Part shown: piece after piece, positions 1 to 9,565 of the stretch | Numbering within the stretch: the stretch's first letter is position 1 | Layout of the letters: every line of letters starts with the position of its first letter | NCBI RefSeq assembly: GCF_913775985.1 | Contig: NZ_CAJYMB010000032.1 | Coordinates: 1-64,000, forward strand | Length of the DNA: 64,000 nt | Reading direction: 5' to 3' | Source: an uncultured Pluralibacter sp. | GTDB lineage: Bacteria; Pseudomonadota; Gammaproteobacteria; Enterobacterales; Enterobacteriaceae | Translations under genes and position numbers: made by a program | Notes under the pieces: generated by a model | What the model was told of the DNA's origin: nothing | What the model saw: only the letters and a program-made list of their open reading frames with translations | The model's database searches: none

Positions 1-403
1 CCACGATTTGCGGAACCGACATGTCCTGGTAGATGGCGTTCTGCCGGGTGCGGTCGAGCAGCGCCAGGCGCGGCGCCAGCGTCAGGGCGTAGCGGGTTTC
101 GTCCTTCGAGGTGCCGAGGCGCGCGAAATCCGACACCACGCCCTGAATCACCCGCACCGGCTGCTGTATTTTAATGCCGAAGCCCTGGTCTACCGGGGCC
201 TGCAGGGTCAGGGACGCCGCCTTCATCAGCATCGCCTCTTTGGCGATGGCGTGGTCGGGGCTGGTGAACTCGATGCGGTAGCTGAACGGCTGGCTCAGCG
301 CCTCGCGGCCCTCGAAGGCCAGCACGTCCAGCGCTGACCCGCAGCCCTTCACCGCCAGCAGGTGGTGGCTGTGGCTGAATCGCAGTATAGGGCTGTCGCT
401 CAT
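1..403 (-). CDS. vgrG: VgrG/TssI type VI secretion spike protein, N-terminal part (cut by window edge)
   Basis: Only the first 134 codons are inside the window; the frame stays open to the left edge. The translation begins MSDSPILRFSHSHHLL and continues with text typical of the VgrG N-terminal gp27-like domain (LSQPFSYRIEF, an 'ALTLAPRLALLDRT' stretch). VgrG trimers cap the Hcp tube and carry effectors. The ATG overlaps the clpV stop codon by three bases, so the two are translationally coupled. A second in-frame ATG lies four bases upstream on another frame and is not used. Any C-terminal effector extension cannot be judged here. Confidence 0.88.
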   Translation of the reverse strand, partial: MSDSPILRFSHSHHLLAVKGCGSALDVLAFEGREALSQPFSYRIEFTSPDHAIAKEAMLMKAASLTLQAPVDQGFGIKIQQPVRVIQGVVSDFARLGTSKDETRYALTLAPRLALLDRTRQNAIYQDMSVPQIV

Positions 404-3051
404 TCATCGCCTCCCGGCACTGCGTCAAACTCCAGCACGATCCCCTCTTCCTCGTCCCAGTCCAGGGTCAGCGTTGACGGCTTCTGTTTCGCGGCCATGT
501 GGACCAGCAGCTGCTGGCTCAGCACCGGCAGAATCTGCTGGTTCAGCAGGCTGTCAACGTTGCGCGCCCCGCTGTCCGGCAGCAGGCAGGCCGCGGTCAG
601 CGCGTCGTACAGCGTCTCGTCAACCCGCGTGCTCAGCCCGTAGTGGCGACTCAGGCGCGCGCTCACCTGCCCCAGCTTCATCTCCACGATAGTGCGCATC
701 GCCGCTCCGGCCAGCGGCCGGTAAATCACCGTCTGGAAACGCGCCAGCAGCGCAGGCTGGAAATGGTCGCGTAGCGTCGGGCGCAGCAGCTCCTGCAGAT
801 CGCCGTCGGTGGCCTCCGGCTGATCGTTCAGCAGGTCCATGATCGCGTCGCTGCCGAGGTTCGAGGTCATCAGAATAACCGTGTTGCGGAAGTCGATTTC
901 GCGCCCCTCGCCGTCGCGCATGAAGCCGCGATCAAACACCTGGTAGAACAGGTTCATCACGTCGCGGTGCGCCTTCTCCACTTCGTCCAGCAGCACCACG
1001 CTGTACGGCCGCTTGCGTACGGCCTCGGTCAGAATACCTCCCTGCCCGTAACCGACGTAGCCCGGAGGGGAGCCCTTCAGCTGGGAAACCGTGTGCGGCT
1101 CCTGATACTCCGACAGGTTGATGGTGATAAGCGACTTCTCCCCGCCGTACAGCACGTCAGCCAGCGCCAGCGCGGTCTCGGTTTTACCCACGCCGCTCGG
1201 GCCCACCAGCAGGAATACGCCCTGCGGACCGTTCTCCGGGGTCAGGCCGGTTTTCGCCGCGCGCAGCCGCTGGGCGATGGCGTTTAGCGAGGTGTCCTGA
1301 CCTACTACACGTCGGCCAATTTCATTTTCCAGGGACAGCAGTTCGGTTTGCTCGTCCTTCATCAGGGAGGAGAGCGGCACGCCGGTCCAGTCGGCGATGA
1401 CGTTGGCCACGGTGCGCGCGTCGACGTCCACCTGCACCAGCACCTCGCCGCGCTGCTCCGCCTCCAGCCGCTGCTGTAGCGCCGCAATTTCGGCCTGGCG
1501 GCTGATGTCCTGCCGGCTGGCCATCAGCTGCTGCGCAAGGTCTTTCTCCGCCTCAAAGCGGCTCTCGCGCTGGGCCAGCGTCTCTTCCAGCCCGGCCCGC
1601 TGCCGCTCAATGACGGCAAGGCGGTCGCCGTGCCCGCTGCGGCCCGCGGCGATATCCTCCAGTAGGGCCTGCTCCTCAAACCCCAGCGCCGCCAGCTGCG
1701 CCTTCAGGTGCACGATAGACTCCGGCACGGTGTCGAGGCTCATGCGCACCCGGGCAGCGGCGGTGTCCAGCAGATCCACAGCCTTATCCGGCAACTGACG
1801 CCCGGTCAGGTAGCGGCGCGACAGAGTGACCGCAGCGCGCACCGCGTCGTCAGTGATGTGTACACCGTGGTGCTCGGCATAGCGGGACTTGAGGCCGCGC
1901 AGCATCAGGCAGGCGGTGTCGTCGTCCGGCTCGTCCACCTTCACCATCTGGAAGCGGCGCTCCAGCGCGGCGTCGCGCTCGAAGTACTGCTTGTATTCAC
2001 TCCAGGTGGTGGCGGCAATGGTGCGCAGCTCCCCGCGCGCCAGCGCCGGCTTCAGCAGGTTGGCGGCGTCCGCACCGCCCGCCTGGTTACCGGCGCCGAT
2101 GATGGTGTGGGCCTCGTCGATAAACAGCAGGACCGGCACCGGCGACTGCTGGACCGCGTCGATAACGTTTTTCAGGCGCTGCTCGAACTCGCCCTTCACG
2201 CCGGCCCCTGCCTGCAGCAGGCCGAGGTCAAGAGTGCGCAGGACGACGGTTTTTAAAGATGCCGGGACATTGCCTTCGGCGATGCGCAGGGCGAGGCCTT
2301 CAACCAGCGCGGTTTTACCGACGCCGGGCTCGCCGACGAGAATCGGATTATTCTTGCGTCGCCGGGAGAGAATATCGACCATTTGTCTGATTTCGGAGTC
2401 GCGGCCGAACACCGGGTCGATGCTGCCCTCCCGGGCTTTGGCGGTAACGTCGAGGGTGAACTTGTCCAGCGCGCCCTGAAGGGCCTGGCTCAGCCCACCG
2501 GCGGTTGCGCCTGCTGCGTCCGGTTCGTCCGCAAGAGCCGCATCCTCGCCGCCGCGGGCCAGTTCGGCCTCCTGCTGCACCTCCGGGCGCTCCTCGGACT
2601 GCGCGTCCAGCAGCGGGCGCAGGCGCTCGAGCTGGCTCTGGCCGAGGGTCAGCAGCGGCCACAGGCCATCGCAGCGGGCCAGCTTCGGTTTCTCCACCAG
2701 CGCCATCAGCAGGTGGACGCTGCGAATGTGCTCCTCGCCGCTGAGAGAAGCCGCCAGCCAGGCCTGCTGCATCAGCGTCTGGATGTCGTCAGAAAGACGC
2801 GGGCGGTGGCGCACGGAGCGCGGCTGCGCATCCAGCCAGCCGAGCAGGCTCTGCCAGAGCGAATCCATATCCCACTCGTAGCGGCGGGCGAGCACCGTCA
2901 GGTCGCCCTCGCCCTGCTCCAGCAGCTTCAGCAGCCAGTGCTCGGGCAGGATTTCGGCATGGGCCCGGGTCTGGCACAGCGCAGCTGCCCCTTCCATGGC
3001 GCGGGCGCAGTACGGGTTCAGGCGGCGTAACAGGATGGCTGGATTTTCCAT
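400..3051 (-). CDS. clpV: ClpV (TssH) AAA+ ATPase of the type VI secretion system
   Basis: An 883-residue ClpB-like protein with an N-terminal domain (about 1-160), a first AAA module with Walker A GEPGVGKTA near residue 240 and Walker B LLFIDEAHT, a coiled middle domain, and a second AAA module with GPSGVGKTE near 610. Length and order match ClpV, which disassembles the contracted TssB/TssC sheath in the cytosol so that it can be reused. It lies between hcp and vgrG in the same direction. A strong terminator separates it from hcp, so it is read by leakage or from its own promoter. Its stop codon overlaps the vgrG start. Confidence 0.95.
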   Translation of the reverse strand: MENPAILLRRLNPYCARAMEGAAALCQTRAHAEILPEHWLLKLLEQGEGDLTVLARRYEWDMDSLWQSLLGWLDAQPRSVRHRPRLSDDIQTLMQQAWLAASLSGEEHIRSVHLLMALVEKPKLARCDGLWPLLTLGQSQLERLRPLLDAQSEERPEVQQEAELARGGEDAALADEPDAAGATAGGLSQALQGALDKFTLDVTAKAREGSIDPVFGRDSEIRQMVDILSRRRKNNPILVGEPGVGKTALVEGLALRIAEGNVPASLKTVVLRTLDLGLLQAGAGVKGEFEQRLKNVIDAVQQSPVPVLLFIDEAHTIIGAGNQAGGADAANLLKPALARGELRTIAATTWSEYKQYFERDAALERRFQMVKVDEPDDDTACLMLRGLKSRYAEHHGVHITDDAVRAAVTLSRRYLTGRQLPDKAVDLLDTAAARVRMSLDTVPESIVHLKAQLAALGFEEQALLEDIAAGRSGHGDRLAVIERQRAGLEETLAQRESRFEAEKDLAQQLMASRQDISRQAEIAALQQRLEAEQRGEVLVQVDVDARTVANVIADWTGVPLSSLMKDEQTELLSLENEIGRRVVGQDTSLNAIAQRLRAAKTGLTPENGPQGVFLLVGPSGVGKTETALALADVLYGGEKSLITINLSEYQEPHTVSQLKGSPPGYVGYGQGGILTEAVRKRPYSVVLLDEVEKAHRDVMNLFYQVFDRGFMRDGEGREIDFRNTVILMTSNLGSDAIMDLLNDQPEATDGDLQELLRPTLRDHFQPALLARFQTVIYRPLAGAAMRTIVEMKLGQVSARLSRHYGLSTRVDETLYDALTAACLLPDSGARNVDSLLNQQILPVLSQQLLVHMAAKQKPSTLTLDWDEEEGIVLEFDAVPGGDE

Positions 3052-3193
3052 TTCTCGATGTTCTCTCTGTTCGGATAATTGGGCACGCTACCGCCCTCGC
3101 CGTTTCCCATTGTTAAGGAGACCCGAAGGCGCGAGGTCAGTAAGGCAAAGGGTATTTTTGCGAAGGACCCGCCTGATGCAGGCGCTTCGCAAA

Positions 3194-3224
3194 CAAAAAA
3201 AGCGGGCAGAGAGGATCTGCCCGC
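3194..3224 (-). terminator. Intrinsic terminator after hcp
   Basis: On the minus strand a perfect nine-base stem (GCGGGCAGA / TCTGCCCGC, 3202-3224) is followed by seven T residues. It starts eight bases past the hcp stop codon and lies before clpV. It probably makes hcp the last efficiently transcribed gene of the upstream operon, fitting the high amounts of Hcp usually needed. Confidence 0.85.
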
Positions 3225-3231
3225 CTGAGGC

Positions 3232-3723
3232 TTAGGCGGTAACGCGTTCGTTCCAGGAGTCGGAATGAATGATGTTGCCGTCTTTATAGGTCCAGGTGAT
3301 TTTTTCGTAGCGCAGCTCGATGCGCTCCAGGTGGTTGTGCTTCTCTTTCGCCGGATCCTTGATGTCGTGCATCAGAGGCGCAATTTTCACCAGCTTGACG
3401 TTCTCCAGCGTGGTGTTGAAGTACTCCACTTCCTGGCCCGCGTCGTTAATGCGGTACCACTTAAACTCGGCAGACTTCAGGGTCTGGCCGGTGGTGACCG
3501 CCTTATACAGGTACGGGCTGGAGGCGTCGATTTCCTTGGTGAACAGGAACGGCGTGTGGACGCGGGTGCCGGTCAGCTTGCCGGTGTTGTTGTCGGTCGG
3601 GATGTACAGGTTATGCTCCTGCGCAACGACTTCGATGCTGCCTTCGCGATCCTTAACGTCCACGGAACCTTTAATGTCCGCGCCGCCGTCGTCCTTCAGC
3701 CACAGATAAACGGGAATTGCCAT
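3232..3723 (-). CDS. hcp: Hcp (TssD) type VI secretion tube protein
   Basis: A 163-residue protein starting MAIPVYLWLKDDGGADIKGS, a textbook Hcp1-family start, with the conserved ending ITWTYKDGNIIHSDSW. Hcp hexamers stack into the tube expelled by the contracting sheath. The frame is open further upstream, but the start at 3723 is chosen because AAAAGGAGAATAACACAATG gives a strong ribosome site and the family begins there. It follows the OmpA-domain gene by four bases and is followed by a terminator. Confidence 0.96.
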   Translation of the reverse strand: MAIPVYLWLKDDGGADIKGSVDVKDREGSIEVVAQEHNLYIPTDNNTGKLTGTRVHTPFLFTKEIDASSPYLYKAVTTGQTLKSAEFKWYRINDAGQEVEYFNTTLENVKLVKIAPLMHDIKDPAKEKHNHLERIELRYEKITWTYKDGNIIHSDSWNERVTA

Positions 3724-3727
3724 TGTG

Positions 3728-5452
3728 TTATTCTCCTTTTGGATATGAATCGCCATCTTCCTGCGATGGCGTTTTACTGACGTCCGGGATCCGGCAGGCG
3801 TCGGCCTGCGGAACCAGACTGATTTCGACGCGGCGGTTGAGCGCGCGGCCCTCCGTCGTGTCGTTAGTGGCCACAGGGCGGCTCGCGCCGTAGCCCTGTA
3901 CCGCAAAACAGCTCTCCGGCACGTCGCCGGTATCGCGCATCCAGTCGCGCACCGCTTCTGCACGCCTGAGGGAGAGCGTCTGGTTTAGCTGCGTATTGCC
4001 GGTGTTATCGGTGTGGCCAGCGACCACAATTAGCCAGCCGGGTTTGGCTTTGATGCCCACCAGGGAGTTAATCAGCATTTTGGTAGAGCCCGCCTTCAGC
4101 TGAGCTTTACCCGAGTCGAACAGGGACATGCTGTCGAGCCGCACAATTTCCGGCACCGGCTCTGCCTTCGGCTGAGGTGTCGGTTCTGGCTTCGGCGGAG
4201 GCGGCGGTGGCACGTACGAACGAATGGCATCCAGCACCGGCATGCGCAGGTGCTCGCCCTGATACAGTCCCAGGCTCAGCCGGGCAGGTACGCCATTACG
4301 CGTCCAGCCGTCCAGCTGCGCGGCATCCTCGCGTAAAATCGCTACGGCAGCCGCTTTCGGGGCGTAGTCATCCATCGGAATGCGGTAATAGCGGGCAATA
4401 TCAAAGCTCACGCGGTGCAGCAGCTGGCGGTTGTTCCAGCCGCTGCAGAGCAGCGCGGCAACGGCTGCCAGCGTGAAGATACTGAGCGCGCAGCGCAGCG
4501 CCCGACCGAGCGGGGTTAATCCGTGCCCCATCGGCAGCAGCGGCAGAATAAAATCCGGCAGTGGAGAGATGACCGTGCTGTCGGTGCCAACCGGCTGCCA
4601 GCCGCTAACCTGGCGCATAGCCGTGTGGCGGGCCAGCCACGCCGTCCAGGCCGAAGACGCCAGGCTTCCGGCAAGAATCGGCCCGATACCCCACAGCACC
4701 GCATCGGGCGTAACGGCCGGAACATCGGGGTTATCCTCCATGAACACCGCTTTGACATGCTGGTGAAACCAGCCCATCAGGCTGTTCATCAGCACCTGCT
4801 GCTGCATCGCCGGTACGCCGCCGGTTGTGACCCACGCGGCAATTGAACAGGGCGCGGAAGACTCGCGCCAGACCCGAAGACCCTCTCCGGCAACCGCCGC
4901 CTGCCAGAGCGTATCGTTCATCATCGCACTGCCCGTTTGCCCGCTCAGCACCAGCGGCACACGGTGCCCTGTCTCCTTACGCAGCCGACAAATTTGCCAG
5001 CGCAGGGCCATCAGCCGCCCGGTCAGCGCCTCGCTGTCAACGTGCTGCTGTGGGCAAACGCTGACCATCACCGACAGCTGGCGCCCCCAGTCCGGGCGCA
5101 GCCGCAGCACCTGTCGGGCTACCCGGTCCAGATCCTGATGTTCCTCGACCCGGATCCAGCAGCCCTGGGTCACGGTCATTACCGGCGACGGCTGCGGCCA
5201 GGCGAGCGGCAGATCGCCGCAGACCAGCACCACCGGCTGGCGATAGACGGCTTCCGGCAGGTTATCCAGCCGCAGAGCATCGTCGTGCGGAAGGCGATCG
5301 CGCGTGGCGTACCAGACCGCTGCGATCGCCCCGAGTACAACCAGCAGAACGAGTGCGGCGAGCGGCCAGGAGGCCGGCAGGAAACCCAGGCAGATAACGA
5401 CGCTCAGCAGGGCGGCCCACAGTGCCAGCCAGCGCCGCTGCGCAGGACTCAT
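3728..5452 (-). CDS. OmpA-domain membrane protein of the type VI secretion system (TagL-like)
   Basis: A 574-residue inner-membrane protein. Two hydrophobic helices lie at about residues 8-48 and a third near 320-340. A proline-rich linker (PPPPPPKPEPTPQPK) leads into a C-terminal OmpA/MotB peptidoglycan-binding domain at about 440-560, with the motif VVAGHTDNTGN and the usual NRRVEI ending. Such proteins anchor the secretion complex to peptidoglycan, either as an extension of TssL or as a separate subunit. Its ATG overlaps the tssL stop codon. The middle region is poorly conserved and I assign it no function. Confidence 0.85.
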   Translation of the reverse strand: MSPAQRRWLALWAALLSVVICLGFLPASWPLAALVLLVVLGAIAAVWYATRDRLPHDDALRLDNLPEAVYRQPVVLVCGDLPLAWPQPSPVMTVTQGCWIRVEEHQDLDRVARQVLRLRPDWGRQLSVMVSVCPQQHVDSEALTGRLMALRWQICRLRKETGHRVPLVLSGQTGSAMMNDTLWQAAVAGEGLRVWRESSAPCSIAAWVTTGGVPAMQQQVLMNSLMGWFHQHVKAVFMEDNPDVPAVTPDAVLWGIGPILAGSLASSAWTAWLARHTAMRQVSGWQPVGTDSTVISPLPDFILPLLPMGHGLTPLGRALRCALSIFTLAAVAALLCSGWNNRQLLHRVSFDIARYYRIPMDDYAPKAAAVAILREDAAQLDGWTRNGVPARLSLGLYQGEHLRMPVLDAIRSYVPPPPPPKPEPTPQPKAEPVPEIVRLDSMSLFDSGKAQLKAGSTKMLINSLVGIKAKPGWLIVVAGHTDNTGNTQLNQTLSLRRAEAVRDWMRDTGDVPESCFAVQGYGASRPVATNDTTEGRALNRRVEISLVPQADACRIPDVSKTPSQEDGDSYPKGE

Positions 5453-6138
5453 TTCACTACTCCCGGCAGCAGGGTCAGCAGCATCCTGTCGAGCCAGTGA
5501 TTAAGCCCCCACCACAGGACTACGATCGCAATCACGCTCAGGCCAATACGCACCGGCCACGATGCCAGCCAGCTGCTCATCCCTGTTCCGGCAGGGCTTT
5601 CCGCCAGCACCGGATGCGTTTGCGGATAGCTGAAGGGCGCAACGTGTTCATTCAGGGCACTCACCAGCTTTTGCCGGTCCGGATCGTTCAGGGAGCTGAA
5701 ACTGCCGAGGAATCCCAGCATCATCACCCGCTGGAAGCAGGTCAACACGGCGCTGTCGGGCGCCGGCTCGCGCAGTACATCGCGCATTCGGTCGCACAGC
5801 GTGTCGCCGGCGTCCATGGTGCCGAGGAAGTGGCCCTGCAGAGGAATGTCGTACCACTGCATGCAGGCATCGTCGTCAACGTTGCGGCTTTTTACCGCTT
5901 CATCGAGCAGCGCACACTGCGCGGTCATAATGTGCCGGCAGCTCACTTCGTCCAGATCGCTTGCTTTAAGCTCGCGCTGCACGCGCTCCACATCGGCGAT
6001 ACAGCGCTCCCACAGCACGCGTCCTTCGCCTTCCTGAAATTTCGGCCCGTGGCGCAGGCTGATAACCTGTAGCCAGGTGTCCTGCAGCAGGGCATCAATA
6101 TCAATGGGTGCGGCAGCGCCGCGCTTACGTTCACTCAT
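5449..6138 (-). CDS. tssL: TssL (DotU/IcmH family) inner-membrane subunit
   Basis: A 229-residue protein of the short TssL type: a cytoplasmic helical domain, then a single membrane helix at about 190-213 (VRIGLSVIAIVVLWWGLNHW) and a very short tail. TssL joins TssM and TssJ in the trans-envelope complex and contacts TssK. The OmpA-type anchor fused to TssL in some systems is encoded by the next gene instead. Its start overlaps the tssK stop, and its stop overlaps the next start, so the three genes are tightly coupled. Confidence 0.9.
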   Translation of the reverse strand: MSERKRGAAAPIDIDALLQDTWLQVISLRHGPKFQEGEGRVLWERCIADVERVQRELKASDLDEVSCRHIMTAQCALLDEAVKSRNVDDDACMQWYDIPLQGHFLGTMDAGDTLCDRMRDVLREPAPDSAVLTCFQRVMMLGFLGSFSSLNDPDRQKLVSALNEHVAPFSYPQTHPVLAESPAGTGMSSWLASWPVRIGLSVIAIVVLWWGLNHWLDRMLLTLLPGVVK

Positions 6139-7475
6139 GTTCTCAGTACCGCAAAGAGTTCAAGTTCAGGCTCGCCGAGCATCCCCGGGACGTAAAACAT
6201 GCAGGTGCCGCTCTGGATCATTTCCGCGGCCAGAGGATCGGAGAGAACGAGGCTGAAATACTGGTTTTCCAGACGCAGCGGAATAGCCGCGGGGACGTGG
6301 CGCAGCGGCATCAGCGGAACGCCAACCCGGGATGAGTTGACGATGTCGCGGACGTGATCCGGGCTGCCCACCTTGCACTGGCGCGGGAACTGCTCCTGCA
6401 GTTGCGCCGCCGGCATCGGCGATCGTACGGAAAGGTAGTAGTCCGCCCCTTCCCGCAGGCGCGGATCGTGCAGCCTTGCCTGCCAAAAGTGCAGACGGGC
6501 GTCGTAGTCAAGCTCCAGCGACACCACCCGCGACGGCAGGCTGGCCTCAAGCAGATCCCCAAGCAGGTTAAACAGCGGCGGGAAAACTGCATTCAGTTGC
6601 TCATGCTGCCAGACTGGAATAGCGCTCACCTGATGGGCCAGCGAAAAGGTCAGCAGGCTGCCGGCCAGCCGGGCAAGCTCCGGATAGAGGCGCTCGGGCG
6701 GGCTTTGCGGATTGCGCTGAAACTGCCCCAGCACCGGCTCGGCGCTGTTGAGAGCGTTAAGCAGCCAGAACAGGGAGACGTCGGCGACGGCAAAATCCGC
6801 CATTCGCTCATTGCTTTCCCGGCGCATCGCCATCAGCCGTCCCAGGCGCGCGCGTAGCTGGGTCAGCAGCTGTTCAAGCTGGGTCGACAGCCAGCGGCTG
6901 CCGCGCAGCGTCAGCAGCGGAGGAAGAAAGGTCTCGTCCAGGGTCCAGACGCCCTGTGAATCCTGCTGCACGCGGGCGACAGGACAGGTCAGGTAATCGC
7001 TGTTGTCCTGACGGGCAAAGCGCAGGGTCAGTTCGGGCTGCATGACCGCAATCTGGCGAGTGTCGTCGCCAAAAGTATTGCGCACATCTCGCCAGCGCTG
7101 GCGAAAGCGTACCGGGCGCTCGGCCACCTCATCGGGCTTCAGGCAGTTGCCGCCGTTGGCCCGCAGCAGCGGAAGCGCCAGCACTACCACCGCGTCCCGG
7201 GATTCACTTTCAAGGGACAGCGCCGGCGGCAGGGCGTCAGCGTTGTCGGTATCGATCAATGTGCCGTCCTGAAAGCGAACGTGCAGGTGCCGGGCCTGCA
7301 GGCGGCCCAGCTTTAGCGCATCCGGTTCAAAAGCGGCGTCAATCATTCCCCAGGGCTGGGAAAGTCCCAGCCGGGCAATGCACTCGGCAGACCAGGCCGC
7401 TTGCGCGGCCTGCTGCTGGAAGTGCTGGGGAGAGACCATAATGCCTCTGCCCCACAACGGTTGTTCCGTTTTCAT
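6135..7475 (-). CDS. tssK: TssK baseplate subunit
   Basis: 446 residues, the usual TssK length, beginning MKTEQPLWGRGIMVSPQHFQ; the W-x-x-G-x-x-V/L-x-P-x-H-F-Q pattern is diagnostic of the family. TssK trimers connect the cytoplasmic baseplate to the TssL/TssM membrane complex. The gene lies 17 bases after tssC and overlaps tssL by four bases. Gene order tssB-tssC-tssK-tssL is typical of enterobacterial systems. Confidence 0.94.
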   Translation of the reverse strand: MKTEQPLWGRGIMVSPQHFQQQAAQAAWSAECIARLGLSQPWGMIDAAFEPDALKLGRLQARHLHVRFQDGTLIDTDNADALPPALSLESESRDAVVVLALPLLRANGGNCLKPDEVAERPVRFRQRWRDVRNTFGDDTRQIAVMQPELTLRFARQDNSDYLTCPVARVQQDSQGVWTLDETFLPPLLTLRGSRWLSTQLEQLLTQLRARLGRLMAMRRESNERMADFAVADVSLFWLLNALNSAEPVLGQFQRNPQSPPERLYPELARLAGSLLTFSLAHQVSAIPVWQHEQLNAVFPPLFNLLGDLLEASLPSRVVSLELDYDARLHFWQARLHDPRLREGADYYLSVRSPMPAAQLQEQFPRQCKVGSPDHVRDIVNSSRVGVPLMPLRHVPAAIPLRLENQYFSLVLSDPLAAEMIQSGTCMFYVPGMLGEPELELFAVLRT

Positions 7476-7492
7476 CAGCTTCCGGTCCTACG

Positions 7493-9031
7493 TTACGACT
7501 TGGCCTTCGGCATCCGCGAAACCAGCGACAGGTTGACGTCCATCCCTTCCACCTGGAAGTGCGGCACCGCGAACAGCTTCACGCGGAAGAATCCCGGGTT
7601 GTCCTCGATGTCTTCCACCACCACCTTCGCATCGCGCAGCGGATGTGACGCCTGCAGCGCGTCGCCCGGATCGGTCATCTCCGTTACCAGGCTGCGCACC
7701 CAGGTGTTCAGCTCCAGCTCCAGCAGGCGCCGGTCCTTGGTCGAGCCGATGTTTTCGCGCTGGATTATTTTCAGGTAGTGCGCGATGCGCGACAGCAGGA
7801 AAATGTACGGCAGCCGCGCGTTGATGCGGCTGTTTGCCGTCGCCTCCGGGGTATCGTACAGCGCCGCCTTCTGGGTCGAGTTCGCCGAGAAGAAGCACGC
7901 GTAGTCCCGGTTCTTGTAGTACGACAGCGGGATGAAGCCCAGGTTGGCGAACTCGAACTCGCGGGTCTCCGGTATCATCACCTCGCTCGGGATTTTCACC
8001 TGGTTGCCGGTGCCGAGGTCGTACAGATGAATCGGCAGGTCCTGCACCGCACCGCCCGCCTGCGGGCCGCGTATCTGCACGCACCAGCCGTTGTTGATGA
8101 AGCTCTTCACCATGTTGGCCGCAAAGGCGAACGAGGCGTTGGTCCACAGGTATTTGTCGTGGTCCGGGCCCTTCACCTCTTCCACGTAGTTGAAGCTGCG
8201 CACCGGCACCGTGTCCGGTCCGTACGGCAGGCGGCCCAGCACCCGCGGCATCACCAGCCCCAGGTAGCGCGAGTCGTCCGTGTCGCGGAACGTCTTCCAC
8301 TTGATGTATTCGGCACGGTCAAAGTAGTTGCCGATGTCCTTGATGGCCGCCACCTCCTCCATCGAGTCCTTGAGGAAAAATTTCGGCCCGGCGGAGCCGA
8401 TAAACGGCATGTGCGCCGCGGCGGACACCTTCGAGATGTTGCGCATCAGCGCCACGTCCTGGGCCGAGGCGTCGAACTCGTAGGCCGAAATCACCGCCGC
8501 AATCGGCTCGCCGCCCGGGGTGTCGTACTCGTCGATGTAGGTGTGCTTGTACAGTCCGGACTGGATAATCTCCGGCGAGTCCTCGAAGTCCTGGCGCAGG
8601 TCGTCCTTCGACATGTCCAGCAGCTCCACCCGCACGTTCTGGCGGAAGTCGGTTTTGTCCACCAGCGACTTCACCCCGCGCCACAGGCTCTCCACCGCCT
8701 GAAATTCTTCATGGTGCATTACCGCGTCCAGCTGGCGGCTAATCTGCCAGTCCAGCTCGGCGATGTGGTGATCAATCAGGGTTTTGTCGAGCTTCTCCAC
8801 CTTCGCCCCGGCCTTGCTCAGGCACTCGAGGAACACCTGCATCCCGGCGGTCAGGCGCTCGTCGGCGCTGGCGTCGGACATCGCCTGCGCGTCCTGCCAG
8901 ACGTCCAGCGCGCTCAGCCCGGAGACCGGGTGCAGGTTGATTTTTTCAAACAGCGAGGCGTACACGCCGCCCGCCGGACGTTCGAGAACCACGCTTTCGC
9001 TGCCGGAAGCGTTTTCATTTTGTACAGACAT
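7493..9031 (-). CDS. tssC: TssC (VipB/ImpC) contractile sheath large subunit
   Basis: 512 residues with conserved TssC text: FVDKTDFRQNVRVELL-type region, PFIGSAGPKFF, and the C-terminal FRVKLFAVPHFQVEGM. It forms the contractile sheath with TssB. The frame has an ATG at 9037, but the one at 9031 (MSVQNENASG) is preferred because AAGGA sits seven bases upstream of it and directly abuts the earlier one. It is 39 bases after tssB. Confidence 0.95.
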   Translation of the reverse strand: MSVQNENASGSESVVLERPAGGVYASLFEKINLHPVSGLSALDVWQDAQAMSDASADERLTAGMQVFLECLSKAGAKVEKLDKTLIDHHIAELDWQISRQLDAVMHHEEFQAVESLWRGVKSLVDKTDFRQNVRVELLDMSKDDLRQDFEDSPEIIQSGLYKHTYIDEYDTPGGEPIAAVISAYEFDASAQDVALMRNISKVSAAAHMPFIGSAGPKFFLKDSMEEVAAIKDIGNYFDRAEYIKWKTFRDTDDSRYLGLVMPRVLGRLPYGPDTVPVRSFNYVEEVKGPDHDKYLWTNASFAFAANMVKSFINNGWCVQIRGPQAGGAVQDLPIHLYDLGTGNQVKIPSEVMIPETREFEFANLGFIPLSYYKNRDYACFFSANSTQKAALYDTPEATANSRINARLPYIFLLSRIAHYLKIIQRENIGSTKDRRLLELELNTWVRSLVTEMTDPGDALQASHPLRDAKVVVEDIEDNPGFFRVKLFAVPHFQVEGMDVNLSLVSRMPKAKS

Positions 9032-9070
9032 GAGCATTCCTTAATTAATCCGTTAAAAAGTCGCGGGGGG

Positions 9071-9565
9071 CTACTGTTTGGGGGTCAGGGCAGAGAGTTC
9101 GCCGCGCAGCTCGGCGCTGAGCGCCGGGTCGAGCAGGATTTTTTCCAGCTCCTTGCGGAAGGCCTGGTTGTCGAGCAGGTTAGCCTTGAGGTCGCGCAGC
9201 AGGCTGCGCATGGCGAGCATGGCCTTCAGCTGGGGTATCTGGCGGGCCACCTGCTCGGGGGTGAAGTCGCTCATACTGCGAAAGGTGAGGTCAACGTTCT
9301 CTTCGCTGCCGTCGCCGGCGAGGGTGTTTTTCACCGCGAGGTTCACCCGCGGCGCGTACTCGGCGAGCACCGAGTCGAAGTTGTTCTTGTTGATATTTTG
9401 CTTCTCGCGTTCAGACAGCGGGGCTTTTTCCTGCCCGTTGCTGAAATCCCCCGTCACCAGCAGCTTGAGCGGGAGTTCAGTCTTTTTCCCCGCGCCGCCG
9501 GTATGTAAGTCGAGTTTGAGATTAATACGTGCTTTGGGTACTTCACTCTGGAAGCTGTCGGCCAT
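9071..9565 (-). CDS. tssB: TssB (VipA/ImpB) contractile sheath small subunit
   Basis: 164 residues of the TssB family, beginning MADSFQSEVPKARINLKLDL and containing the conserved FNNFDSVLAEYAPRVNL-like segment and the ADFTPEQVA-type motif (SMSDFTPEQVARQIPQL). It pairs with TssC in the sheath. This is the first gene of the leftward operon; AAGGG lies ten bases before the ATG, and the promoter must lie in the AT-rich DNA upstream. Confidence 0.95.
   Translation of the reverse strand: MADSFQSEVPKARINLKLDLHTGGAGKKTELPLKLLVTGDFSNGQEKAPLSEREKQNINKNNFDSVLAEYAPRVNLAVKNTLAGDGSEENVDLTFRSMSDFTPEQVARQIPQLKAMLAMRSLLRDLKANLLDNQAFRKELEKILLDPALSAELRGELSALTPKQ

Noticed and set aside
7778-9508. A 576-codon open frame on the plus strand
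   Set aside because: It lies exactly opposite tssC and tssB, contains runs of low-complexity His/Arg/Val residues typical of antisense frames in GC-rich genes, and has no ribosome site or recognisable domain.
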